Source: Triangularia verruculosa (taxonomy: Eukaryota > Ascomycota > Sordariomycetes > Sordariales > Podosporaceae). From it: 64,000 nucleotides of DNA. Both the position numbers and the translations under genes were made by a program. Location of the stretch: contig MU863996.1 in the NCBI GenBank assembly GCA_033296885.1, positions 1-64,000 on the forward strand, in the 5' to 3' direction. The notes under the pieces were generated by a model that was given only the letters and a program-made list of their open reading frames with translations, searched no databases and had not been told where the DNA came from. Of this stretch, positions 33,901-44,328 are shown piece after piece. Position 1 is the stretch's first letter. The number at the start of each line of letters is the position of its first letter.

Positions 33901-34023
33901 AGCCTGCACCTGCGCCTCTTACCAACGCAGAAAGCACTCTCCTCTCCCGGCCTGCCTCAATAGCACTTTTTCCTTCCATTCCTTCAGTTCACACCACCAG
34001 CAACCAGCCAGACAAGACTTTCG
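30964..34023. other. Three-kilobase gap without a recognisable gene
   Basis: Holds the promoter of the NRPS-derived gene at its left end, including an AGCA/AACA-type microsatellite near 31186-31225. The open frames at 31017-32064 and 32285-33326 overlap on both strands and have no domains, signal peptides or convincing splice sites. A TAGGTAGG motif occurs near 32092. No RNA gene was seen before the tRNA at 34024. Confidence 0.5.
31186..31225. repeat. AGCA/AACA microsatellite
   Basis: Tetranucleotide-like run of AGCA/AGCG units grading into AACA units, about 225 bp upstream of the NRPS-derived gene start. Confidence 0.6.
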
Positions 34024-34103
34024 GCGCGATTAGTTCAGTGGTTAGAATACTCGCTTCCCATCATCTCTTGGGCACACAAGCGAGGGATCCGAGTTCAAAT
34101 CTC
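34024..34103 (+). tRNA. tRNA-Gly (anticodon CCC) with an 18-nt intron
   Basis: Acceptor GCGCGAT (34024-34030) pairs with ATCGCGC (34096-34102), discriminator A at 34103. D arm GTTC/GAAT, anticodon stem CTCGC/GCGAG, T arm CCGAG/CTCGG around TTCAAAT. The anticodon loop starts TTCCCA; removing an intron after position 37 (TCATCTCTTGGGCACACA) leaves a seven-base loop with anticodon CCC. The intron's TTGGG can pair with the anticodon, as in eukaryotic pre-tRNAs. It decodes GGG. Confidence 0.9.
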
Positions 34104-34528
34104 GGATCGCGCAGTCAATCCTTTCCTTTGGGTTGCTTTTTTTCATTGTAAAGTGTCTCCGCAAGTGCGGGCTTAAATAAGAATCTGGCCAGTATACAAA
34201 ATTAGCATAATATATTTCATACACAATGGATTATAGACATTCTTCTCAAGTGATTCACAGCATTTGTCGCATTATTCTCACTGTCAATACGTTGCAAAAG
34301 GAAGTCAATATGATTACGGAAAGAAGTATGATTTATTTCAAAAAGGAAAAGAGTACTTACCTACTACTTGTTCATTTTTCTTTTAGTTTTCTGGATCTTT
34401 TAGCTTTTTTTCTTTCGCTTTATGTTTATGCAACAACGAAGGGAAAACCAATGAGCCACCCTCTCCAAACAGCTCCCAAAAGCCCCCTGAACCTGGATCC
34501 AGTTCCCAACCCCGCCAGGGCCCCGAGA
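34104..34528. other. Short AT-rich intergenic stretch
   Basis: T-rich sequence follows the tRNA (TTGCTTTTTTTC at 34133-34144), a probable Pol III terminator. No gene recognised before the orphan coding segment. Confidence 0.5.
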
Positions 34529-35222
34529 TCAATCCGAAAGACCATCCAGGTCGCTATCAGACGAGTCGCTCCAATCAGACAAGTCATCAAAAATAGAAGC
34601 CACCATTTCAGCGATATCTGGGTCGCTAAGATCCGGGGCAGAAGGTCGCTCACCGGCCGCATCCGGCTGAGACGGCCGAGGACCGGGAGCATTGCCTTGT
34701 TCAACCCATAAAACATACAAATGATAAAGGGTATGAGAACTGGTGCCATTAATAGCTGGCTCATTCGGTCCACGCGGCCGAGAACCCGGATGCTCCTCAA
34801 GAACCCACACAACGAAGTGATAAAAAGGGTGATCGGGACTGATACCACCTCTCTGCGGTTGCTCCGGATTCCGAGGCCTCCTGACCGCATTGCTCCTACG
34901 AAGTCCCGGAGCCGCGGCACGGTGGCCGCTAGTACACCGTTCGCAGAGGTCTCTCCATTGAGTGGTCCTGACGTACCGATTGCCGGCAGCGACGGTCTCG
35001 GGGCAGAGGGTTGGATCGGTGAGGCGGTTCCGGATGAAGGTAGCGCAGTGATCCCAAACCCGGTTGCCGGGCATGGGCTCCCAGCGGATGGACCGTTGGA
35101 AGTCCCCGACCCGGCGGAGGTAGAAGCCGGTCGGCTCTGCCTGGTTGGGGAGGATGGGAGTTTGGGTGGTGGAGCGGATGTAGAGGTGGTGCGGGCACCG
35201 GGCCCTGTCCCGGAAGGGGCAC
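34529..35222 (-). CDS. Unrecognised protein, 3' exon only
   Basis: A long open frame without a known family. A good splice acceptor (CTACTGCAG, with TTAAC upstream) places the exon start at 35222, so the frame's apparent Met at 35257 is probably intronic. A donor candidate AAG|GTATTT at about 35283 would join a Lys/Ser-rich, Gln/His-rich upstream exon, but I found no start codon there. The visible part has Cys-containing N-terminal motifs (CPFRDRARCPHH, DLCERC), a middle with DHPFYHFVVWVLEEHPG, and a strongly acidic Asp/Ser C-terminus (FDDLSDWSDSSDSDLDGL). The cysteine pairs might bind metal. Orphan or lineage-specific; function unknown. Confidence 0.5.
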
Positions 35223-35257
35223 CTGCAGTAGAGGTTAATAACGTTGAGAATGCACAT

Positions 35258-36485
35258 TTTGGAAATGTGGGTGTTTGTAAATACCTTGGAGTCTTGCTTG
35301 ACTTCTTCCTGCTGTTTCTTTGATTGTTAGTGTGGTGTGTTTGTTGATCTGGCTGTGTGATGAGTGGATTGGAGATTTCCTGGAGTTCGAGAGCACCTCG
35401 TCGAGGTTAAATACACCGGTTGTGAATCCGAGCTATGCAACACATAATCGACATGTGCAACATAGTATAAAATGGTATAAAGTTCATTATTTTGTCGAGT
35501 ATCCGGTTGAATGCTATTGTGTCGTGGTGAATGCTTGTATGTCGAGGCGAACAAAGAATCAACCCTTGTGAGTTCACAACAGATGCCAAGAGCTCGAGGA
35601 CAAGTGACAATGCCTTTGTTAAATTCCAGCTCCCTTCAAGACAACTCTGGACGAGCGGGTCAGCTTTTTCCACCACTGAGCAATGGTGGCGTTCGGCCTG
35701 CGAGCACTCCACCCAACTGAACCCCTGAAAGCAGCCCCTGACTGGATGTAAACAGAGGTCTAGGTAATTACTCCCCAAAAATGGAGCATCTGACCAAGTA
35801 AGCTGGCCCCCCACCTTCTCAGCACAGTTTCTGGAGGTGGCCGCTGCCAACAAAGCAACTCGATCAGTGCGCGGCATTTTATGATGGCTGGTGTCTCACA
35901 ATGTTCCAGCAGCTCTTACCCAAAGCGTCTAGAAAGCTTGTGGTCGTGACACTGTAGCCGCGCGGACCTGTAGCTTCCAATCCCGGTCTCAGATCATCGG
36001 CCATTCATCGTGTACGATTCCACGGACCGGGCCGAGAGACGTTGTAGATCCCACCACAAGCTCTGCACAAGCGCTACTGTGTCGGAGTGACCCGATCGAA
36101 GACTTTACGTAAATTGTCCTCGGGCGGGAGTTTCTGGACACCTTGAATATCGCGTTATATGATGGTGGCACAGGTGCCCGTCGAAAACAGGTCGCTCGGT
36201 CCCGATCCGACAAAAGAGGCGCCCATCAACCCGTCAATGCCCCTGAGCCGATGCTCACCTCCAATCCGCTACGAGGAAAAGTGCACGGCCGGCATTTTGA
36301 CGACGCTGATGTCTTACTATTTCTTGATTTTAGCCCTATGGATCTCTAGCTTGACTTGCGTGTGATCAGACGATTGGCATCATGGATGATGCCACAGCTG
36401 AACTCGTGATGATCTTGGTAGATCGTTGACAGGACGAGGCGGGTATTTCGGATGTGTCTCTGAGATACGTATCACTGTGAAGATG
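35258..36485. other. Intergenic region, possible 5' exon of the orphan gene
   Basis: No firm gene. The stretch 35283-35400 may hold the upstream exon of the leftward orphan protein. Short frames around 35400-36370 carry no domain signal. Confidence 0.4.
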
Positions 36486-36491
36486 TATAAA
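36486..36491 (+). promoter_or_regulatory. TATA box of the crystallin-fold-like gene
   Basis: TATAAA in ATGTATAAAGAGC, 137 bp before the ATG at 36623, followed by a long CA/CT-rich leader; typical of abundantly expressed fungal genes. Confidence 0.5.
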
Positions 36492-36622
36492 GAGCTCCTC
36501 TTCCCACGACGAAAGTCCCTCACAACATCCTCATCAAACCGCAAGCAACATATCAGCTCTCCCTTCAACAACCACAAGACACCATCAATCCACAATCACC
36601 AACACTTTCACATCTCATCAAA

Positions 36623-37304
36623 ATGGCTCCCCCTGTTGATCCCAGCACTGCCAAGTTCTACGTCCAGAAGGACTTCGAAGGTGACGAGTACCCGTACAGC
36701 ATCGGAGCCGATGTCAGCGTCCCCGGCTCCCTGAACGACAAATTCTTTTCCGTCAACGTAGGCAACAACGCCAAGGTCATCGCCTGGCAGCACTATAACG
36801 AGACGGGCAAATACCGCGAGTGGTGAGTTATTTCCTCAGCAGCATCTCAAGTTGAAGTCCTCACTGACACCTAGAAGGGAGGGCGCAAACCCTGACATCT
36901 CCGACATTGGCGGCCTCTCGCGCTTCACAGTCGTCGAGCACAACACCCGCGCCATTTCCTTCCAGTTCAAGGACAGCACTGGCGGGGATCCTCTCGAGTA
37001 CTCCATCAAGGTCGACGCCCGTGAGGTCGGCACCGTCCTGATCAAGTCCAATGAGGATCCACTTGAGTGGCATCTGGTTGGTATCTTGCCTGCTGGCGGC
37101 CCTCCTGTGACCACGGCTATTTACTTGCGCGACGAGAAGACGGGCGGATACCTCTCTGTTGGGTCCATCTACTTCCAGTGGAATGCAGACACTAGCGAGG
37201 TTGACATTGTTGAGTCGGAGTCCTTCCCCCCTCAGCTCAAGTACGCACGCAAGGGACCGAGCGCCTTTGAGATCACTCTGGTCGACAACAAGCCTTCTCA
37301 GTAA
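36623..37304 (+). CDS. Beta/gamma-crystallin-fold-like small protein (208 aa)
   Basis: Exons 36623-36822 and 36878-37304; the 55-nt intron has donor GTGAGT and uses the second of two AGs (ending TAGAAG), because splicing at CCTAG would create an immediate stop. No signal peptide, so probably cytosolic. The first half, KFYVQKDFEGDEYPYSIG, then FFSVNVGNNAKVIAWQHY and PDISDIGGLSRFTVV, resembles the Greek-key beta/gamma-crystallin pattern of fungal proteins. The second half is beta-rich (GTVLIKSNEDPLEW, GGYLSVGSIYFQW) and unassigned. The strong promoter (TATA, long leader) suggests high or conditional expression. Fold assignment is by eye and moderate; no enzymatic residues are apparent. Confidence 0.65.
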
Positions 37305-37444
37305 ACTGTCATCAGCATTCGACGTTACGACTTGACCGGACAATGGAATCGGAGGATAGGATTTTGGAGCTGAACTTACCCCAGTCGCTCATTTGGTACA
37401 TGAAATAGCAGGTGTAGTTAGCTGAACTCTAACAAATAAGACAT

Positions 37445-38839
37445 TCACTCTTCCACAGTGTCGGCCGACTCACCGTCCACTGGCAAATGTGTTTTCTCGT
37501 CCTCCACATTTTCATACTCATCCCCCCCGTAGGTTGGGTTCAACCTCACCTTCCCCACCACCTTTCCATTTTCCAGTCTAACCCAGGTGTCCATCTCTCC
37601 TAAATCCAGCCCCTCCACAGAAACACCCACCTGTCTAGACCCCCTGATCCAGTTCCCATACCCTCCATACCCAGTATGCTGCCCAAAACACAGAAAAACC
37701 TTCCTCTCTTTCTTCGCATAATCCGAACACCACGTATCCCCATGATCATGTCCCACAAACAACCCCACCAACCCCTCCGTCTCCATCACCGCCTCCATAA
37801 AGTCCCTATCCTGCCCACCATACTCGCAACCCTCCCCGTCCGTTCCATCGTCACACCACCCCCCTCCTTGCCTACTGACCGGCACATCGGCATTAATACC
37901 CGGCCTTTTCCTCCCACCCACCCCCGCTTCCTCCTGAACCTCCAAAAAGGCAGTAGTAGGAATATGCACAAACCCCAAACCCGGCACCCTTCTCCCTCCA
38001 TATTCCCTCTTCAGTCTCTCGTTCGTCTCTCTAAACCACCCGACAACCTTTGGATGAACCCAATTCTCCCTCCCCACCTCTTCCTGAAACCGAAAACCGC
38101 CCCTACTGTCAAAAAACCACAACACCATCTCCACCCTCTTCCCATCCCAGCTCCACACAGGCAGATAATAATTCGTCACCCCAACCTCCCCTTCCTCTCC
38201 AGAAACCATCCTCCCCGTCCTACTCCCTCTGTAACCTTTTTCCCGCTCAAACATCTCCGTCGGCGATAAGTTGCGGTCAGAGTCATGATTTCCATACGCA
38301 CTCCCCCACGTCACACCCCTGGCTGACAGCGCCTGCGCTATCACGTCGACGTACTCACTCCCGTTGTGACGGAAGACGTTCTCCCCGGTGATGAGATCGC
38401 CGTTTAAAACGACGAGGTCGGTGGCGGGCTCGGTGTCGAGGACGGTGTTGATCACGCGGATGGACTCCACGTCTTGACGTGGTCCCCAGGATTCCCATGC
38501 GTCTGGTCGAATGTTAGCAAGTCAGTAGTCAACTTGCCGCGCAAGACAACTGGAAAACCTACTCTCGCCAAAGTGAAGGTCGGAAAAGATGCTCAGTTGA
38601 AATGTACCGTCCCTTTTGAACTTGAGTGGTGGGAGTGGCGCGGATTGTGCTGGGTTGTCGAGGAAGCTCAGCTGGCGGTATGACAAGAGCTGGGAAAGTT
38701 GTAGCCAGCGGGGGAATGTGAAGAAACTGAAAAGCGAGAGCGACAGAGCCGTGAGAATAATTATTCGCTTCGATGAACACCTGAGGAGTTGGCTCCTTTT
38801 CGGAACAGAAATGAACGCCTTTTTGAACTCTGCCGCCAT
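37445..38839 (-). CDS. Membrane-anchored calcineurin-like metallophosphoesterase (Dcr2/Siz5-like)
   Basis: Exons 38839-38563 and 38502-37445; the 60-nt intron has donor GTAGGT, branch TTGCTAAC and acceptor ACCAG. Spliced length 444 aa. An N-terminal basic patch is followed by a hydrophobic anchor at about residues 26-41, giving a type II membrane topology. Metal-binding motifs are in order: SDLHFGE (Asp87, His89), NGDLITGEN (Asp128), GNHDSD (Asn164, His165), VHIP (His272) and GHDHGD (His344, His346). All five standard blocks are present, so an active two-metal phosphodiesterase or phosphatase is likely. Yeast Dcr2 has this architecture and affects cell-cycle and ER-stress signalling; a similar role here is inference. 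Confidence 0.88.
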
Positions 38840-39133
38840 GATTTCGATGAGCTTCGTTGGTGGCAGTGACGATGTCGGTGGTTGGTGATGTCCGCGTTAC
38901 CCCGCCAAGGCCCGTCTTCAATACCTTAAACGGACACTCTCAACCTGCCGTGTCAGATGAGAATCAGCACAGCTTAAAATAACACAAGACGAAGTTTAAG
39001 GAAGCAAAGAGAGCAGTCTGATCTGCACATCATCTTCAAAGGTCCAAAAATTGAAGCTGAATCCGACAGGGACGAGAAGGTAGTGATCTTAGAATGATGG
39101 AAACAAAAGCAAAAGAGGAGGAATAGGCGCAAT
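38840..39133. other. Short intergenic region
   Basis: Promoter side of the metallophosphoesterase; nothing else recognised. Confidence 0.5.
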
Positions 39134-39219
39134 TGCGCGATCCGGGATTCGAACCCGGGTCCCTCGCTAGACCAAGATATGATGGGAAGCGAGGATTCTA
39201 ACCACTAAACTAACCGCGC
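39134..39219 (-). tRNA. tRNA-Gly (anticodon CCC) with a 14-nt intron
   Basis: Read on the minus strand: acceptor GCGCGGT with ATCGCGC (one G-T wobble), discriminator A, D arm GTTT/GAAT, anticodon stem CTCGC/GCGAG, T arm CCGGG/CCCGG around TTCGAAT. The loop TTCCCA is interrupted after position 37 by TCATATCTTGGTCT. It is the same isoacceptor as the tRNA 5 kb upstream, on the opposite strand, with a shorter intron and several compensated stem differences. Confidence 0.9.
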
Positions 39220-39780
39220 CTGTTTCCTTTGTGTGGTTGTTGAAAGGAGGTGTCTGATTCACTGGTTAAGGAGTGAGCGGGGTAGTTCTGTTGGACAGCA
39301 GCCATGCGGGCAAACACCCGCAAACACTCCGCAATCAACCCCTGCCTCCACTTTTATTCCGTACCAGCAGCTTCCATTGTTGTCCATGAGCATTCCAAGG
39401 CTCCGAGACAGTGCAGGGTGACAAGCAGACCAATGTTACAGCATATTGAGCAATGGAATTATCTCAGCTACCTGGACCCCCACTAAACCGTCATTTGATA
39501 AGCCCATTACCAGCAATGTCCCACCAGCCATGTTTTTCCCCCATCCCGGATATCAAGACACAGCTAAAGAGCTCCATACTACATGCCGTACAAGTGAGCA
39601 ATAGAAAAGAGTACAGAAGCAAACACCTATAACAACGGTGCAGGGCGAGGAATGGGTATGGTTTCATCGCCCGACGCCGTGAAAATGCAATTCATAACAT
39701 GAAGAACCCCCTATGCCCCAGCAAAGTCGAGCAACGGCCGTACAACATCAGAAAATCTCGCGTCAAAGAGCCCCAACCCT
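39220..39780. other. Intergenic region 3' of the TOG gene
   Basis: Nothing recognised beyond probable 3' untranslated sequence of the leftward TOG-domain gene. Confidence 0.5.
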
Positions 39781-42705
39781 CTACTGAGGTCTGCTGGCTG
39801 CCTTTGCCTGTTGTCTTCTGTTAGTTCCTGCCCTAGGGGCTTCTTATCGACAGTAGTTTGCACGTACCTTCATCATCTCAATTCTCGCCTTCAACTGGCT
39901 CGTGACTTCAGCAGCTCTCCGCCAGCTCTCCATACCGGACGTCGCAGCACCACCGGAGGCGTTGATTGGAGGATCTCCCAGTCGACTTCCTGCACGGCTT
40001 CCAGCCCTGCTTCCTGACCGATCACCATATCCGCCATAAGCACCGCCGCCACTAGCACCATCGTTACTGCGAATGTCTCTGTCGTCTCCGCCGGAAATGT
40101 CTCGCCTGAACCCTCTAGCAGGACTGGCGCGACCGCTGCTAGCTGTGCTGCCCGCGTACCGAGACTCAGGGGCCATCTTACTGCGTGGGTGCGGCACGCC
40201 GTCGCCATTCTCCTTTTCCTCGCTAAGGGTGCTGGCAAAGCTTTGACGGGCTCTACCCGCACTAGGAGGAAGAGCGTTATCACGGTAAATGCCGCCATCA
40301 TCCTGAGTCGGGCTTAAAGCCCGGAAACCAAGGCCAGGGGACACAGGACTGTCTGCGCCGGCGCCGTTGTTGAGGGCTTCGGCCTTACTCAAGGCTCTCT
40401 TCAGACGGTCCAGCTCGCGTCGCAGTCGTTCATTTGTCTGTTCGGCGGCCTCGGCATCGCTGCGTGCTCTCACCAACTGTGTCTCCTTGGCCTTGATAGA
40501 CAGGACATCCCTTGTGTGATCCTCAATCAACTGGGCATTCTGATTCTTGAGCTCCTGGATCTCTGATGTCAGTTTAGACCGGTCGTGGCGAGCATCATCA
40601 AGCTGCTTGAGCAGGCGCTCATTGGCCATCCGGAGCTCTTCCAATTCGGCACGCTCGAGATGAGTGAAAGCAGAGGTGGGTGATGGCGATGCAGGGGGCA
40701 TTGGAGCAGATGGTGCAGCTGGTTTGGCAAGAGAGCGACCAGCAAGACCGCCGCGACCCAGCCCGATGCGCGGCCTTGGTGGAGGGGAAGCTTCAATGGG
40801 CTCCTCCTCGTACTCTGGTTCAGGCTCAGGGGTCGGCACACGTGGGGCCACTGGCCGACGTGGCGAAGCTGCTCCAGCTCCAGGCGCACCCAACGTTCGC
40901 TTCTGCGGTGCCTTGAGACCTCCGAGTCCCGGCTTTCCGAGCTTGCTTCCCAAACCGGGACGCGCAGCGGCTGGTGGGGCGGGTGGGGGAGAAGGCTCCG
41001 GTGGAGGAGCCGCGGCCGGAGGTGCTTTCTTGAGACCAGGAGGAGCTTTCTTTGCACCCAGAGTCTTCTTGGGCGGTGGTCCTCGTGCGGCAGGAGCTGG
41101 TGGTGGAGGTTTCGGCTTATCCTTGGCCTTGACCTCGGCCGTCTCAAAGAACTCCTTGATCTTGGTCTTGCGGATATCGTCGAGGCCTTCAAGATGGGGA
41201 TTCATGGCTCTTTCACCAATGATCTTCATGACTGTTCCCAGGATCTCTGCACCACCGGATCGAAGAACCTCGCTACCTTCGGAGAGCAACTTCTTGGCGC
41301 ATTCGACTATGCTAGCAATTTCCTGCTTGCTCGGCACATCTCTAGTCGTTCGAAGACATCTGACAAGGAACTTCATGGTTCCTTCTTTGACTTGAGGGTT
41401 CTTGTTAACAAGAAAAGTTGTGATATCTTCGAGGCACTCGGTCAAGTTGGTGGACAGAAACACTGCGTCCAGGGCGGCACCGAGCGCGTCGGCAACGGTG
41501 ACCTTCTTTTCCTTCAACCTCTCCATGATGGGCTGCATCACATTGGAGCGATATTTGGCGAAGCCTTTTCGGAGACCCTTGGCGAGCATTTCAATACATT
41601 GAGCTGCCTGAGTGACAACCGCAATGTTGGCGTCTTTCATGCACTTGGCCAAGCAGCGAGTGATTTCAGCGAAATCACCATCCTTGATCCTTGGCACGTT
41701 GACGACCGCATACAAGGCCTCACAGGCTTCCTTTCTCTCTTTCCACTTGGAGGACGCCAGATTGTCGTAAAAGTCCTTGGGTACCTTGCTGATCACGTCT
41801 TGTGGCTCCGCAAGATCGAAAGCATCGACTTCTCCAGCTTCCTCCTCCTCGTCTTCCTCTGCGTATTCATCACCGCCACCGGCCGCGGGTGCTCGTTCCT
41901 TGGCGGCTTGCTGTGATCGCAATAGTCGTTCCTGCTTCGCCGGGCCCTCCGCCTTGATCTTTTCGAATTGAGCTTCGAGATCGGTTTGCTGAGTCATCTT
42001 AAGATCGCCCCAAAACATCGGCTTCATAGCCTCACGTAGCCACCGGTAGAACTCGACCGCCAAGTTCGTCGCTTCCGCTCTGACGTTCTTGTCGGCGTGA
42101 CCGAAGGCTTTCGGCAAAACCTTGAGAACTGGTTTGGGATCCGCCGTTTTGCAGCCATAGTTGTGATAAATCTGGGTCAAAGCATTAAGCGCCGCAGCAA
42201 CAACCTTGGGCTGCTTGTTGGAAAGCACTGGTAGAATCTCCTCGATCACAGGACCCGGAACATCAATCTCAATGAAGAGGAGCAAGGCCTCGACTGCTGA
42301 CGCTTTTGTTGCCGCTCTCGTCGAGGACAGCCCCTTTTCGCAAATAGGCGTTACCGCGTGTTGTCTCGCTCGTACACCGCCTTCGCGGCCACCAAACTTG
42401 AGGAATGCGCAGAGAGCAGCCAAGCCATCTTGTTGTGCAGCAACGTTGGAATCGGCAACTGCTGTCTTCCACAAGCTAGGATCTTGAACGAATGGTCGGA
42501 ATGCTGGGTGGTATTCATCGGGGGTCTTCTCGAATGCCTGGGCAGCCTCCTCGTATGCCTGTTTTCGTACTTTCCAGACCTGTTGCCCAAGAAATGTTTA
42601 GTCTTCGGCTGAGCATAAAATTAGCAAATCGGAAAGCGCGCGCACCTTGTGGACCCAGCGATCTGTAAGGGGCAAGGAGCTAAAGTCTTCCTCTGCGTCA
42701 GCCAT
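39781..42705 (-). CDS. XMAP215/Stu2/Alp14-family microtubule polymerase
   Basis: Exons 42705-42646, 42579-39868 and 39807-39781 with introns of 66 and 60 nt; 932 aa. Two TOG domains (about residues 5-235 and 280-500) show the HEAT-like helices, for example HKVWKVRKQAYEEA, FVQDPSLWKTAVADSN, SSKWKERKEACEALY and CLRTTRDVPSKQ. An acidic Glu/Asp stretch separates them. After TOG2 comes a long basic, Pro/Gly/Ala-rich linker (about 500-660) that in this family binds the microtubule lattice. A coiled coil follows (about 670-755), ending in a Ser-rich tail. The final exon changes the C-terminus to KAKAASRPQ. The protein binds tubulin dimers and speeds plus-end growth at spindle poles and cytoplasmic tips. 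Two TOGs plus a coiled coil is the dimeric fungal form. Confidence 0.93.
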
Positions 42706-44328
42706 GGCGGGCTGTCCTTCAATGGATGGTGCAGTGGTTGTAGTAGCAGTAGTTGTAGAGTAAGAATCGAAAAGGCAAGACTTCAGCAAGTGCTTCTGAG
42801 AGCTGTGGACAGGCCGGTCGGTGTAGCCGGTGGGCGTATCGGTCGAGAGGCAAGTCTTGGGTTTTTCTGAGCCTAAAGTCGAAGTTCGCTTGATTAGCTT
42901 CTGCAGCCAACGCGGCTTCCAGCGGCCCGTCATAGCAGCCAGTGCAGTGCGCGGTCAGAGGAACCGATGCGCATTGGGGTTATTGGCCGTGGTGAGGCTC
43001 GAGCAGGGAAATCCAGAGAAGCAACATACGTGCGAGGGGTGAAGCAACAAAGCCAGCAGCTGTTTTCTTTGCGGTTTGTTGGATTCGGTTTGGAGGCCGA
43101 GATGCGCGCGTGATTGGCTTCAAGAAGGAGAGGACGCGGGGAAGCTCTTGCTCGGCGAGGGGCGATTGTGGGTGGGGGTGTCGCCGAGAATGCTGTTCTG
43201 CGCGGTGGTTGTTGACAATTGCAGTTGTTGTGACTTGCCGCCCAAGATTTCTCGCTCAAGGCTGGCTCGAGGTGAGAAAGCGTGTCCAGGGCGCCCTGAC
43301 TCTTGGCTCTTGGCTCTGCAGGACGGGTGGGTGTGGGGCCCTTCGCTGTTGCTGACGGCTGGATGTGGATAAACACACCAGTCACAATCGATAAGGGAAA
43401 CTGTGCATAGGAAAGTACGTATCTCATGTGGCTTTTCTCACTGCTCTCCTGTGACCAAGGAGTTTTCTTGTTCCCTTGTGAGGGCCTGTTTACACATGCA
43501 CCGCCTCTCCAATTGCTTGTTTTGTCCCTTCTCCGATCGTGGGGGAGCTGACTGGACCCTTCTTTCCACTGACAACCGTTGACATGGGACATGTCGATAT
43601 GAGCCGGCATTTGCTGGAGGAACCAAACCACAGTGTGGCTGAGGTGATGTCACTGGTTGAGGCTTGACACGGCTGCCAGCCTTCTGTGGCAGCTGTCGTG
43701 GCCTGGCTTCTCTGTCTTGGCAGGTCTGGCAGAGAGCATGGAAATTGGATGGCCAGCAACAGCAAAATGCCACCCACCAGAAATTCCAAGCTTGCTTCGA
43801 GTTTCAAGTACCCTCTGTGTTTTGCCCCGCTTGGTGCCCGCCATACTGCGTATGTAGGGACAGACCATGACATCCATTTCCAACAGCACCGCCATCTCCA
43901 GCGAAAAGTCCCACCGCGAGCCCTGATTCTGTCACGGCTCTCTCCTGGAGTTGGGAGTCCAACCACAACCCTGGACGCTGCCCCAGTTCCCCAAGTCCAC
44001 TTTTTGCGACCCCTCCACCCATCCATCCACGCGTGCATCTGTGAGGATTGGGATTGAGACAGACATTCGACGAAACCTTCTCGAACAAAGCGCCCCTTTC
44101 CCGCCGCTGCTGTTTGTCATTAACAACCTTCTGCCAACTTTCCATGCCCACTTTGGACCGCAGTCAAAGAATCCCTCATCTCTCGACCCCAACTTCGACC
44201 CAACGGCCGCCGAGACGAGAAGGTTCCCGACCGCTGACTTCAGGCCGATAAATTTCCCCGCGAGTTCCCTGTTTCCCACTCTAGCAGAACGGCACGGCCC
44301 GGGGGCTCCAGATCGCCCTCCGAGTGCG
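42706..44328. other. Divergent promoter region of two microtubule genes
   Basis: About 1.6 kb between the leftward TOG gene and the rightward PAC1 gene. Several overlapping frames (for example 42930-43631 minus and 43490-44038 minus) are compositional and carry no domains. The last few hundred bases are CT-rich leader of PAC1. Confidence 0.6.

Noticed and set aside
35223..35257. Met start at 35257 for the orphan protein
   Set aside because: A strong splice acceptor (CTACTGCAG) ends at 35223, so these codons are probably intron.
40569..41395. Long alternative frames inside the TOG gene
   Set aside because: Shadows of the Pro/Ala-rich linker in other frames; the TOG frame has clear domains and splice sites.
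42930..44038. Minus-strand frames between the TOG and PAC1 genes
   Set aside because: Low-complexity translation from divergent promoter DNA; no domain recognised.
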